From contig JAJDBF010000038.1 of assembly GCA_029261535.1 (NCBI GenBank), positions 1-64,000 on the forward strand: a DNA stretch of 64,000 nucleotides, written 5' to 3'. The notes below the pieces were generated by a model that saw only the letters and a program-made list of their open reading frames with translations, made no database searches and was not told the DNA's origin. The DNA comes from Nitrospinaceae bacterium (lineage in GTDB: Bacteria; Nitrospinota; Nitrospinia; Nitrospinales; Nitrospinaceae). Positions 54,116 to 61,924 of the stretch are shown one piece after another; position 1 is the first letter of the stretch; each line of letters starts with the position of its first letter. Both the position numbers and the translations under genes were made by a program.

Positions 54116-54592
54116 ATGAAAGGCGAAAAAAAAGTAATCGATGCCCTGAATGATTTGCTCACGGCGGAATTGACAGCGATCAATGTTTATTATCTGCACT
54201 ACAAAATGCAAGAAGACTGGGGTTATGAAAAACTGGCGGCGCACTCCAGGGAAGAGTCCATGGGGGAGATGAAGCATGCCAATAAAATTATTGAACGTAT
54301 TTTATTTCTGGACGGTGCGCCCAATATGGCGCGTTATGATGAAATTCTGGTAGGCAACAATGTCGAGGCGCAATTAAAGAACCAGTTGAAGCTGGAAACC
54401 AACCATGTGCAGAGACTGCGGAAACATATTGGGGTCTGTGCGGATAAAAGCGACTACGGCACCAAGGAAATGCTCGATGAAATTTTGGTCGAAACCGAAG
54501 ACTCCGTCGATTGGCTGGAGACGCAGTTCGTCCGCATCAAAGACGTGGGCATCCAGAACTATCTGGCGGAGCACATGAACACCGACGGATAA
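54116..54592 (+). CDS. bfr: Bacterioferritin with incomplete ferroxidase centre
   Basis: A 158-residue bacterioferritin, the 24-mer iron store that also carries haem. It aligns without gaps to E. coli Bfr through residue 54 and in the C-terminal helix. Haem ligand Met52 (ESMGEMKHA) and di-iron ligands Glu18, Glu51, His54 and Glu94 are kept. At the positions of Glu127 and His130 the sequence LVETEDSVDWLE has Thr127 and Ser130, so one half of the ferroxidase site is lost. In species with paired Bfr subunits one type is haem-binding and catalytically weak, so this may be such a subunit (inference). A strong terminator follows. Confidence 0.93.
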   Translation: MKGEKKVIDALNDLLTAELTAINVYYLHYKMQEDWGYEKLAAHSREESMGEMKHANKIIERILFLDGAPNMARYDEILVGNNVEAQLKNQLKLETNHVQRLRKHIGVCADKSDYGTKEMLDEILVETEDSVDWLETQFVRIKDVGIQNYLAEHMNTDG

Positions 54593-54661
54593 GTTTTATG
54601 CGAATAAAAATTAAGAACAAGACTTGCGAGTAATCTTTAATTGAATGGATAAAGTTTTTTG

Positions 54662-54694
54662 GCACCTCCTTATATAAGGAGGTGCTTTTTTTTT
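54662..54694 (+). terminator. Rho-independent terminator of bfr
   Basis: A perfect 12-bp palindrome half GCACCTCCTTAT pairs with ATAAGGAGGTGC (54662-54685), followed by nine T's (54686-54694). About 70 bases after the bacterioferritin stop codon. Confidence 0.93.
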
Positions 54695-54712
54695 AAATTT
54701 TCTTTAGTTAGA

Positions 54713-54778
54713 GAGAGCTTTGCGTAAGTGCTTTTTGAGGGACTGAAAAGTAGAGGTCGCACTTCGACAAGGTAAGGA
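54713..54778 (+). repeat. MITE-like element, truncated copy B
   Basis: Starts GAGAGCTTTGCGTAAGTG and continues GAGGGACTGAAAAGTAGAGG and GTCGCACTTCGACA, matching the left half of copies A and C, then runs into the family 2 repeat. No right end. Confidence 0.6.
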
Positions 54779-54882
54779 CAAACTTTCCTGTTCAAGAATC
54801 GCTATTCGCGTTATTAATTTTTCGAAGTGCGCGGAGCCCCTGCCAGTCGCGCCTGTTCAAGAACTGCTATTCGCGTTATTTA
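54764..54882 (+). repeat. Short dispersed repeat, family 2, two direct units
   Basis: CTGTTCAAGAATCGCTATTC at about 54789 and CTGTTCAAGAACTGCTATTC at about 54853 are direct repeats, each followed by GCGTTATT. Together with the preceding CGACAAGGTAAGGACA they mirror the inverted copy at 53782-53840. The rest of the spacer up to 54960 holds nothing else recognisable. Confidence 0.55.
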
Positions 54883-54969
54883 GTTTTAGCCGTGCGCGGA
54901 GTACCTGTCCGCGAAGGACCAGGTTTTTGCCCGCCATCTGTGGCGGACAAAATAAAAAGTAAATAAATG

Positions 54970-54998
54970 TTGACAGGAGGGGGGAAGCTTGCGATACT
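54970..54998 (+). promoter_or_regulatory. Sigma70 promoter for the 2Fe-2S protein gene
   Basis: Consensus TTGACA (54970-54975), 17-base spacer, GATACT (54993-54998). A Fur-box-like palindrome begins at the last base of the -10 and covers the start point, the usual layout for repression. Confidence 0.65.
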
Positions 54999-55012
54999 GA
55001 TAACGGTTATCA
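54998..55012 (+). promoter_or_regulatory. Fur-box-like operator (perfect 7-1-7 palindrome)
   Basis: TGATAACGGTTATCA is a perfect inverted repeat in the 7-1-7 format of the Fur consensus TGATAATNATTATCA, differing only at the innermost pair. It overlaps the predicted promoter of the gene at 55032. Confidence 0.75.
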
Positions 55013-55031
55013 AAATTAACAGGGTATTGAG

Positions 55032-55289
55032 ATGTCACGAGGCAAGAAAAAAATCAAAATCTGCACCGGTCCTGGCTGTAAGGCTTGGGAGGCAGACAAG
55101 ATACAGGGGCAGATCGTCGGCATGGAAGAGTTGATCAAGCAACATGGTTACGAAGTCCATTACGTTGCCTGTTTCAATAAATGTGGCGGCGGGGCCTGTG
55201 TACAGTTTAATCCGGGCAAGCGACTGTTCAAGTTGAGGGAGCCGAAAGAGGCGAATCAGATTTTCCCTTTAGAAGTGGCTGTGGCGTAG
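55032..55289 (+). CDS. Small (2Fe-2S) thioredoxin-like ferredoxin protein
   Basis: An 85-residue protein of the thioredoxin-like [2Fe-2S] ferredoxin kind. Cluster cysteines are ICTGPGC near the N-terminus and ACFNKCGGGACVQF in the second half, the spaced CX4C ... CX3C arrangement of such ferredoxins (and of the NuoE C-terminal domain). No redox partner domain is fused. It lies behind a Fur-box-like promoter, so expression under iron limitation is predicted, which is notable for an Fe-S protein: a sensory or delivery role is as likely as electron transfer (inference). Confidence 0.78.
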   Translation: MSRGKKKIKICTGPGCKAWEADKIQGQIVGMEELIKQHGYEVHYVACFNKCGGGACVQFNPGKRLFKLREPKEANQIFPLEVAVA

Positions 55290-55317
55290 GGGCCATTTTT
55301 TTTGCCCTTTTTAATTA

Positions 55318-55332
55318 TGAAAATGATTATCA
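55318..55332 (+). promoter_or_regulatory. Fur-box-like operator upstream of the DUF2325 gene
   Basis: TGAAAATGATTATCA matches the 7-1-7 Fur consensus in 14 of 15 positions counting the free centre, with the right half perfect. 45 bases upstream of the DUF2325 start. Confidence 0.7.
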
Positions 55333-55377
55333 AAATCTAATTTAACGTAAATAACATTTCACTAAAGGTGGTATCCA

Positions 55378-55674
55378 ATGACAGTTGCAATCTTGGGTGG
55401 GTTGGACAGATTAAAAGGAAATTACGAAAAACAGGCTAAAAATCTGGGGATGGATGTGCGGATTTTTTCCCGCCGGGTTCCCAATTTGCCGAAGCGGCTG
55501 AGAGATGTTAATGGGATTGTGGTGTTTACCGGGACCATTTCGCATCCTCTGGTCATCGAGGCGGTAAAAGTGGCGCGTAGTCGGGGCATCCCCATCGAGA
55601 GAAGCCACACCAGCAGTATTTCCGGTCTCAAGCGTTGCCTGGGAGCCATGACAAAGAGAGGGCTGGTTTCATGA
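55378..55674 (+). CDS. DUF2325 family protein
   Basis: A 98-residue DUF2325 protein: VAILGGLDRLKGNYEKQAKN opens like a small Rossmann strand-loop-helix, then VNGIVVFTGTISHPLVIEAV and IPIERSHTSSISGLKRCLG close the fold. Members of the family are often found in metal-stress or dispersed regulatory gene sets, with no proven biochemistry known to me. AAAGGTGG upstream supports the ATG. Its stop overlaps the ATG of the next gene (ATGA), and both follow a Fur-box-like site. Confidence 0.85.
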   Translation: MTVAILGGLDRLKGNYEKQAKNLGMDVRIFSRRVPNLPKRLRDVNGIVVFTGTISHPLVIEAVKVARSRGIPIERSHTSSISGLKRCLGAMTKRGLVS

Positions 55675-56084
55675 AAACCCCCTTTGCCCGCATTTTATTT
55701 ATCCATTCGCACCGTCAGGAAACCTTGGCGGCGGCCCTGATACTCAGTCGAATCGGTCCGCAAGTACAACTGACATCACGCGGCTGGGAGGGCTACCACC
55801 TCGCCGCAAACAGTTATTTTGACCTTATTCTCATGGACGATGCGGTTGAGGATATCCCGGTGAATGAGTTGTTTTTTAAATTTTCGCTTGAGAACAGGAT
55901 GTCGACCGCGATTCTTTCGGATATTGAGGATAATTCCACCATCCAAAGGAGAGCTTTTCCGGGGACTCTGGATATATTGAGAAAATCATCACGCCCGATG
56001 GAGCTTGTGGCCACTATTTGCGAGTTGTTAATCAATAAATTTGAGAAACAGGCCCATTCAAGACCACAGTTAATCATCAATTAA
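55671..56084 (+). CDS. Receiver-like (CheY-fold) protein lacking the usual acidic pocket
   Basis: A 137-residue protein that I read as a diverged response-regulator receiver domain. Strand 1 is ARILFIHSHRQETLAAAL (His-Ser-His where receivers have paired Asp/Glu). Strand 3 is FDLILMDDAVEDIP, which keeps a candidate phospho-Asp. Strand 4 is TAILSDIED, and the final helix is MELVATICELLINKF after RKSSRP in place of KP. No output domain. Start ATG overlaps the DUF2325 stop, so the two are made together. A protein-interaction role is inferred; family assignment is tentative. Confidence 0.6.
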   Translation: MKTPFARILFIHSHRQETLAAALILSRIGPQVQLTSRGWEGYHLAANSYFDLILMDDAVEDIPVNELFFKFSLENRMSTAILSDIEDNSTIQRRAFPGTLDILRKSSRPMELVATICELLINKFEKQAHSRPQLIIN

Positions 56085-56136
56085 TCCTTTAAAAATATTG
56101 ATTTATGATTGTTTTGAAAATAATACTCAAAAAAAC

Positions 56137-56165
56137 TTGACTTTGATAACGAATTTCAATATAAC
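56137..56165 (+). promoter_or_regulatory. Sigma70 promoter of the TonB receptor gene with Fur-like site
   Basis: TTGACT (56137-56142), 17-base spacer and TATAAC (56160-56165). The spacer contains TGATAACGAATTTCA (56144-56158), a Fur-box-like sequence with two mismatches in the right half. A second weak half-site TGAAAATAATACTCA lies at 56115-56129. Confidence 0.6.
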
Positions 56166-56281
56166 TATCTGAAATTTGAGCACAAGTTGCAATTTGTCAG
56201 GAAAGATTTCATTCGCGGTTTTTTTTATGGCTTTGTCTGGTGCGAGAGTATGAAGCAATTCCTGGCAGTTTTTGAATTAAA

Positions 56282-56315
56282 GGCGGGCGGCGCAATCGCA
56301 AGGTTGTTTCCCGCC
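56282..56315 (+). other. Leader hairpin before the TonB receptor
   Basis: GGCGGG (56282-56287) pairs with CCCGCC (56310-56315) in the transcript leader, followed by GTTTTGTT, just ahead of the AGGAGGG ribosome site. It could be a weak attenuator or simply a stabilising stem. Confidence 0.35.
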
Positions 56316-56343
56316 GTTTTGTTGGACCTTTAGGAGGGTTAAC

Positions 56344-58719
56344 GTGGACACGAAAGGCACGGATATGATTGGATTTTCAATGCAACCTGAGAGGAAATCA
56401 GTTGCCGCACGAACTTTGGCCGTCGCGTTTATTTGCGTGGTCCTGGTTGCCATGGCAATGCCAGCATTGGCGGCGGATAAAGATAAAAATAACCAGCAAA
56501 TGTATCTGAACGAAGTGGCCGTCATCGGCTCCAAGGAAGCGGTCAAGGATATCGCAGGTTCCGCTTACTTTGTCGACACAAAAGAAATCCGCACGCAGAA
56601 CCAGTCAGACATCAACCGGGTTTTGCGTAAGGTACCCGGCGTTTATGTCCGGGAAGAAGATGGTTTTGGCTTGTTCCCCAATATCAGTTTGCGTGGTGTA
56701 GACCCCGGTCGATCTCAAAAAGTGACGATCATGGAAGACGGGATTCTTTCAGCCCCGGCACCCTATTCTGCACCAGGCGCCTATTACTCACCCAACGTTG
56801 CCCGAATGGAATCTGTCGAAGTACTCAAGGGTTCGACGACAGTTCGTTACGGTCCGCACATCACTGGTGGCGTGATCAACTACAACTCCACCGCGATTCC
56901 GGATGCAGAAGAATATTACTCGAAAACCAGCTTTGGTAGTTTTAACGAAATTCGCAATCACACCTATTTCGGTAACAGCCTCGACACCTCCATGGGTAAA
57001 GTTGGGTTTATTGTTGAAAACTATCACCGCAATAACACAGGTTTCCGCACTCCGCAGATCACAAAAAATAATCTGACACCGCAGTCGGATACCGGCCTGA
57101 CCCAGTCAGAGCAGATGTTGAAGCTGATGTGGGAACCGAAGACCAGCATGTACCAGCGTTTCGAAGTGAAGTTTGGTCACACGGACATGCAGTTCAATGA
57201 CGGTTATCTTGGCCAGACGCAAGCGCAGTTTCGTGCCGACCCGTTCAACCGTTTCGATGCGGCTAGGTTCGACCAGATGAATCAGGAAAACTTCAGAACT
57301 TACCTGCGTCACATGATTGAATTCAATGCCGACACCAAGCTGGTGACCACGGGTTACGGTCAGCACTTTTCCCGCAACTGGTTCAAGCTTCACAACTGCC
57401 GAAGCATCAGTGGTGGTGTGGGTAACCTGAGCAATGGGCAGTGCGTTGCCAATACCAATGGTGTCAGGTTGCTGTCCAGTCAGCCGGGTGTTTCAGGTAG
57501 ATTGAGAATCCGCAACAATAACCGGGACTATTACACCTATGGGGTCCAGTCTGTTCTGGATCATCATCTGACCCTCGGCCCGACGGATCATCAAATGCAG
57601 TTTGGTATCCGCTATCATTCGGATCAGATTCGCCGCTGGCAGTGGAGAGAGCAGTTGACCGTCAACGCCAATGCGGATATCACCGCTCGTGCGACCACGG
57701 CTCCGGGTTCTCAGGGCAACCGCCTGCAGAAAACCAATGCGCTTGCGGTTCATGTTGAAGATCGCATTGAATGGGGACGCTTCACCTTCACTCCGGGAAT
57801 TCGCTTTGAATATCTCGACCAGGAATTCGCCAACTCCGGTACGCCAGGTCCCTTACCTGCTTCCATGTTTGGAGATATTGGAATGTGGGGTGGTGGAGGA
57901 AGTCTTAACTACAACATTGTTGACGACAGCCGACACCGTGCCGATATCTTTGGTTCCGTCATCAGGGGCTTCAGCCCTCCGGGGCCGGCCGGCACGATTT
58001 CAACCGGAGGTAGCGACCCCACCGTGTTTCCTGAGCGCAGTACCGGAATGGAGACAGGTGTTCGTTACAATAATAACGAACTGGCTTTCCAAACCGAGCT
58101 GATTTATTTTCGCACGGATTTTAGCAATCTGATTGTTACCGGCAATGTGGCCGCAGGGTCAGGCAACAGCCAGAACCTGGGGACGGTGCTTTCCGACGGA
58201 CTCGAGTTCCAGGTGCGATATGACCCCGGTCAGCATCAGAGTTGGAGCTTTAACATGCCAACTTACTTCACCCTGACCTACACGGACGCTACTATCACCT
58301 CAAACAACGCCGCTACTGCGACGCCGAGTGATGATAACGCCATCTTTGCGGGGGCATTTCAAGGTGCTGAGGTTCCTTACGTTCCGGAAATTCAATTCGC
58401 TCTCGGGTCTGGAATCGAGTACGGTCCCTTCGGGCTTTACATTGACACCCAGTATGTTGACGAAACTTTTGGTTCCGGAAACAATTCGCCGCTGGAGATC
58501 AACCCGTTAACCGGCAACCCGGATGCGCGTTTTGGCATGACGGACGATTTTTTCCTGGTGGACATCAGCATGACCTATCAGGCTCACAAGAACGTCAAGC
58601 TGTTCACCAATTTCAAGAATGTGGGGAATGAACACTACATCGCTACCCGCGTGCCTCATGGGGCACGTCCGGGAGCTCCATTCTCCATGCTGGGAGGAGT
58701 TGAAATTACGATTTTCTAA
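56344..58719 (+). CDS. TonB-dependent outer-membrane receptor, FecA-like
   Basis: A 791-residue TonB-dependent transporter. GTG start with a very strong AGGAGGG site. Signal peptide (TLAVAFICVVLVAMAMPALA, cleavage near 45), no FecA-type signalling domain, a candidate TonB box around NEVAVIGSKE, the plug domain (about 65-180: INRVLRKVPGVYVREEDG, ISLRGVDPGRSQKVTIMEDG, VEVLKGSTTVRYGPHITGG) and a 22-strand barrel ending in GGVEITIF with the terminal Phe. The plug wording resembles Fe-siderophore/ferric citrate receptors. A Fur-like site in the promoter supports iron uptake. No periplasmic or ABC partner is adjacent. Confidence 0.93.
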   Translation: MDTKGTDMIGFSMQPERKSVAARTLAVAFICVVLVAMAMPALAADKDKNNQQMYLNEVAVIGSKEAVKDIAGSAYFVDTKEIRTQNQSDINRVLRKVPGVYVREEDGFGLFPNISLRGVDPGRSQKVTIMEDGILSAPAPYSAPGAYYSPNVARMESVEVLKGSTTVRYGPHITGGVINYNSTAIPDAEEYYSKTSFGSFNEIRNHTYFGNSLDTSMGKVGFIVENYHRNNTGFRTPQITKNNLTPQSDTGLTQSEQMLKLMWEPKTSMYQRFEVKFGHTDMQFNDGYLGQTQAQFRADPFNRFDAARFDQMNQENFRTYLRHMIEFNADTKLVTTGYGQHFSRNWFKLHNCRSISGGVGNLSNGQCVANTNGVRLLSSQPGVSGRLRIRNNNRDYYTYGVQSVLDHHLTLGPTDHQMQFGIRYHSDQIRRWQWREQLTVNANADITARATTAPGSQGNRLQKTNALAVHVEDRIEWGRFTFTPGIRFEYLDQEFANSGTPGPLPASMFGDIGMWGGGGSLNYNIVDDSRHRADIFGSVIRGFSPPGPAGTISTGGSDPTVFPERSTGMETGVRYNNNELAFQTELIYFRTDFSNLIVTGNVAAGSGNSQNLGTVLSDGLEFQVRYDPGQHQSWSFNMPTYFTLTYTDATITSNNAATATPSDDNAIFAGAFQGAEVPYVPEIQFALGSGIEYGPFGLYIDTQYVDETFGSGNNSPLEINPLTGNPDARFGMTDDFFLVDISMTYQAHKNVKLFTNFKNVGNEHYIATRVPHGARPGAPFSMLGGVEITIF

Positions 58720-58764
58720 ACTGATTTCAACTCAGCTCAATTAAAACTGGCGTAAAAACCAGAT

Positions 58765-58820
58765 TCCGGTGACTCTACCCAGATCCTCCTCCTTGGGATC
58801 GGAGTCACCGGATTTTTTTT
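58765..58820 (+). terminator. Rho-independent terminator of the TonB receptor gene
   Basis: An 11-bp perfect stem TCCGGTGACTC (58765-58775) and GAGTCACCGGA (58802-58812) with an inner GATCC/GGATC pairing, followed by eight T's (58813-58820), 46 bases after the stop. Confidence 0.9.
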
Positions 58821-58821
58821 G

Positions 58822-59802
58822 TCATGAACTCGTCAAGTCAGCAAGGAAACTTACGATGCGTTCAAGGCCCTGACCGTCGATCAGCTGTCGGCCTTGTGTG
58901 CTCATTTCATTCAAGCGTTCGGGCGAGGTTGCCATCACGCTTAGTAGGGCCGCCACATCGACAATGCCCGGTTGCCCCACAAGTCGGGTCGCACCTTTGC
59001 CTTGAAAATGTAACGTCAATAACTTTTGATGCTCCATCTGCGGTACCACAAAAGAAGGTGTGCCAGCTACCAGGGCTTCGTGCAGGGAAACCCCGCCAGC
59101 ACAGATGACAGCATCATGTTGAAGAAATAGTGGCGCAAGACTTTTGGGTTGAGACTTGCAGATCACTTGCTGACGGCCCAGCAATGCCTCCATAGCCGGG
59201 CTCGATTTGAATCCCGGCCCCGAGACCACAGTGATTTTTAAATCAGGGAAATGTTCTATCAAGGGGGCGATCACGGCGGGTGTCAGATGATTGGGATCGG
59301 TGCCGCCCATGGTGACCAGTATCGACTGGATTCCGCGTGAAAAATCGCGCGGCGTACTCGCAAGGGTTTCATATTTGGGTGCGAGCAGACAATAACGCCA
59401 GCCGAATAGCTTCTCCACAGAATCCGCCACATCATTTAAAGATTCCGGTGGCAGATTGCAGTCGATCAGGCAATCGAGATGGTTGCGTCCCGGCCCCAGG
59501 TCTTCAAATCCGGCGACATAGCGGGCCGACTGTCGAATCTGCGAGATAAACTCAGGCGTGGTGTCATGAATGTCGAGAATGGCGAGATCAACCTTGGCGG
59601 GAAGCCGTTCCAGAAATTCCGTGTGTCCCGTCACCGGGTTCAGGTTGACCCCGTCCGGAGCGGACGTTAAATGTTTATAGTCGTCAGGAAACAGAGTGAC
59701 GCGAAAACCAGCTCTTGCCAGACCTTGCGCAAGATGGCACTGCCGGACCCAATGCCCGATTCCCGCCTGATGCGAGACCTTGACTCGAATGACAGCTTCC
59801 AT
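58822..59802 (-). CDS. PseG/SpsG-like nucleotide-sugar hydrolase or GT-B transferase
   Basis: A 326-residue GT-B protein resembling PseG/SpsG, which hydrolyses UDP-linked diacetamido-trideoxyaltrose in pseudaminic acid synthesis. VKVSHQAGIGHWVRQCHLAQG carries the GxGHxxR-type motif. The C-terminal half has LVTMGGTDPNHLTPAVI and VICAGGVSLHEALVAGTPSFVVP, the MurG-like donor-binding signature. No other pseudaminic acid gene (pseB, pseC, pseI) is in the window, so an alternative is a glycosyltransferase of this fold. Last gene of a three-gene minus-strand unit. Confidence 0.7.
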   Translation of the reverse strand: MEAVIRVKVSHQAGIGHWVRQCHLAQGLARAGFRVTLFPDDYKHLTSAPDGVNLNPVTGHTEFLERLPAKVDLAILDIHDTTPEFISQIRQSARYVAGFEDLGPGRNHLDCLIDCNLPPESLNDVADSVEKLFGWRYCLLAPKYETLASTPRDFSRGIQSILVTMGGTDPNHLTPAVIAPLIEHFPDLKITVVSGPGFKSSPAMEALLGRQQVICKSQPKSLAPLFLQHDAVICAGGVSLHEALVAGTPSFVVPQMEHQKLLTLHFQGKGATRLVGQPGIVDVAALLSVMATSPERLNEMSTQGRQLIDGQGLERIVSFLADLTSS

Positions 59803-59814
59803 GGGATTTGAGTT

Positions 59815-60822
59815 TCAGGATGAAACAGTAACGGTCTGCTTGGCACCCGCAGTGCGGGCAGAAGACACCGACTGCCGGTTGTGTCGTCCACCGTTGATTC
59901 GGTTAAGAATTTCAGCGTCATCAAGAATTGTTTCTTCCCTTTCCCGTTGTCTGCTTTTCAACGCCTGCGGCAGACGGGGCAGGGCCATGGAAAATGCGGC
60001 CCAGAAACGAAACCGTCCGGCAAACAGGTCACGCAAAAGATAAAGCGGAATGGCCCAGAGAAATTCCCGTGTCAGGTTGCGGTTCAGGATATTCTTGAAT
60101 ACGAACAGATAATTATTACGCGCCGAGATGCGCCCGATCTGCTTTAATTTTTTTTGTCGGGTGATGGTGCCGCGCACTTTGTGATAGGCAATCGATTCCG
60201 CATCATAAACTACTTCCCATCCGCGTTTCTGCGCCCGGTAGGAAAGATCAATCTCTTCATAGTAAAGAGGATGATAAAGCGAATCGAAACCTCCAAGCTC
60301 AAGATAACGGGTGCGGTCCACCATCATGGCACCGCCACAGGCGAACAGGGTCTGGCTGTCATCGAACTCGTCTTTTTCATACAGATGAAAATGTCCGTGG
60401 CGGAAATATCCGCCGCGATTGCCATATAAAAAACTGGTTTCATCAAAATCATAGATGCGTCCGCTGACAGCAAAAACAGGATTCATCGGGTCATCAAAAT
60501 GTCGGGCCAGATGCCCGAGAGCTTCGGGATGCAGTTTGATATCGTTATTGAGTAGCATGATGACAGGTGAATCGGTGAGCCCGGCGGCGTGGTTGTTGGC
60601 TCCCTGAAAACCCAGGTTGCGTGGCGTGCGCTCGGCCCGCACCCAGGGGAATTCTTCTGCCAGTACGGCGAGGCTATCGTCTGACCCGCAGTCGTCAATG
60701 ACCATTACTTCGTAGGAATGGTCCGGATCATTTTCCACCGCCCGTTTCAGGGTCGGGAGGCATTCCCGCAAAAGGTTCCGCCCATTCCAGTTGGTGACGA
60801 TCAATGTGATGTCGTGTGCCAT
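59815..60822 (-). CDS. Family 2 glycosyltransferase
   Basis: A 335-residue GT2 enzyme. N-terminal strand ITLIVTNWNGRNLLRECLP, VMVIDDCGSDDSLAVL, LLNNDIKLHPEAL (metal-binding acidic pair), the acceptor loop FACGGAMMVDRTRY and YYEEIDLSYRAQKRGW as the catalytic ED motif: the WbbL/WcaE-like subfamily. The C-terminal region (FLWAIPLYLLRDLFAGRFRFW) is amphipathic and likely membrane-associated. The tail after residue 290 is basic and not conserved. Twelve bases separate it from the PseG-like gene and seven from the gene upstream. Confidence 0.87.
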   Translation of the reverse strand: MAHDITLIVTNWNGRNLLRECLPTLKRAVENDPDHSYEVMVIDDCGSDDSLAVLAEEFPWVRAERTPRNLGFQGANNHAAGLTDSPVIMLLNNDIKLHPEALGHLARHFDDPMNPVFAVSGRIYDFDETSFLYGNRGGYFRHGHFHLYEKDEFDDSQTLFACGGAMMVDRTRYLELGGFDSLYHPLYYEEIDLSYRAQKRGWEVVYDAESIAYHKVRGTITRQKKLKQIGRISARNNYLFVFKNILNRNLTREFLWAIPLYLLRDLFAGRFRFWAAFSMALPRLPQALKSRQREREETILDDAEILNRINGGRHNRQSVSSARTAGAKQTVTVSS

Positions 60823-60829
60823 GTTTTGC

Positions 60830-61924
60830 TCAAACTTTTTGGGATGATAGCAATTCGTCGACCAGGCGTTTTACGTCACGTTCGCCGTGAGTCTCTATCT
60901 TTCCTTTTACGGTAAATTTCAATGCTTTCTTGATCGAATCCTGCCAATCCAGACTGTAAAAAGGCGCGGAAGCCATGATTTCGCCAACCTTATTATCCGA
61001 TAAAAAAGCCTGAACCGCCTCAAATTCCTTGAAACCGGGCCGTTCGCAGGTCACCACCGGTTTGTGATGCGAGAATGCCGTGGCCAGCGTGGAATACCCA
61101 GCCTTGGTGAGGATCAAGTCCGAAGATGCTATCAGGTCAGGAAAAGAAAACTGGTCGTCCAGGCTGATAAGATTGGGGCAGGTCAAATTCGCCGGAGTTG
61201 CGTCCCGTGTCAGGAAAAAATAATCCGTCATTTCAGCGAGTCTCTCCCACTGAATGGCAGAGTTATCGTATTGCCCCAGATAGATAAAAACCCAGGGTCG
61301 GCGAAGAGCGGTGGCTGGTAAAGTTTCTCCCAGTTCTTGCCGAATGTTGCGCCCCGGCAAACTGAGCAGGCCGACGGTTTCCAGACGCGGCACAACCCTG
61401 TTCTCCAGATGCAGTTGAGGCAGGATCTGCAGGTTGCAGGAAGAATAGTGATCCCGCAGAAGGGTGATGAGTTCCGGATAGCGCACAGCCTCGGGAAAAC
61501 CTGAATAGATATCGTGCCAGTTAAAGTTGGCCACCACCATCGACGGAATTCCAGAGGCACTCGCCGCTTTCAGAGGAGTGGACGGCACATCAGAAATGAG
61601 CAGATCAATTTCGTTGTCTTCCAGCCAGCGTTGTTCCTGCTTCACGCTGGTTTCTTCGTGCTCAAAGAATTGCGCCAGATTTAAAAATGACTGTCGCCGG
61701 TCGACGGCGATAAAATCAGCCTGGGCACAACCGGTATCGAGAGACTGTTGACGAAAGGTCAATTGCGGAACGAAGGGTCGGAAATAGTTTTCCGGGAGTT
61801 CACTGCTGATAAAAATCTGGTAGTGCGGGACCAGCTCTTTTAGCACCACGGCAGACCGGGCGGCGTGTCCGTATCCGTGAGCACTGATGGTGTAGGCGAT
61901 TCGTTTGATCGGGTGTCCAGTCAA
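60830..61924 (-). CDS. GT-B glycosyltransferase-like protein (MurG/GT28 fold)
   Basis: A 364-residue protein starting at TTG. The N-terminus IAYTISAHGYGHAARSAVVL has the HGxGHxxR motif of the fold; NWHDIYSGF and DLLISDVPSTPLKAA follow, resembling the N-terminal part of plant L-arabinokinase and bacterial relatives. The C-terminal half has SSDLILTKAGYSTLATAFSH and KPVVTCERPGFKEFEA, the donor-binding loop. Opens a three-gene glycosyltransferase operon. Donor and acceptor unknown. Confidence 0.78.
   Translation of the reverse strand: MTGHPIKRIAYTISAHGYGHAARSAVVLKELVPHYQIFISSELPENYFRPFVPQLTFRQQSLDTGCAQADFIAVDRRQSFLNLAQFFEHEETSVKQEQRWLEDNEIDLLISDVPSTPLKAASASGIPSMVVANFNWHDIYSGFPEAVRYPELITLLRDHYSSCNLQILPQLHLENRVVPRLETVGLLSLPGRNIRQELGETLPATALRRPWVFIYLGQYDNSAIQWERLAEMTDYFFLTRDATPANLTCPNLISLDDQFSFPDLIASSDLILTKAGYSTLATAFSHHKPVVTCERPGFKEFEAVQAFLSDNKVGEIMASAPFYSLDWQDSIKKALKFTVKGKIETHGERDVKRLVDELLSSQKV

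Noticed and set aside
55032-56343. DUF2325 region as a toxin-antitoxin or defence island
   Set aside because: No nuclease, toxin fold or helicase is visible; Fur-like sites point to iron control instead.
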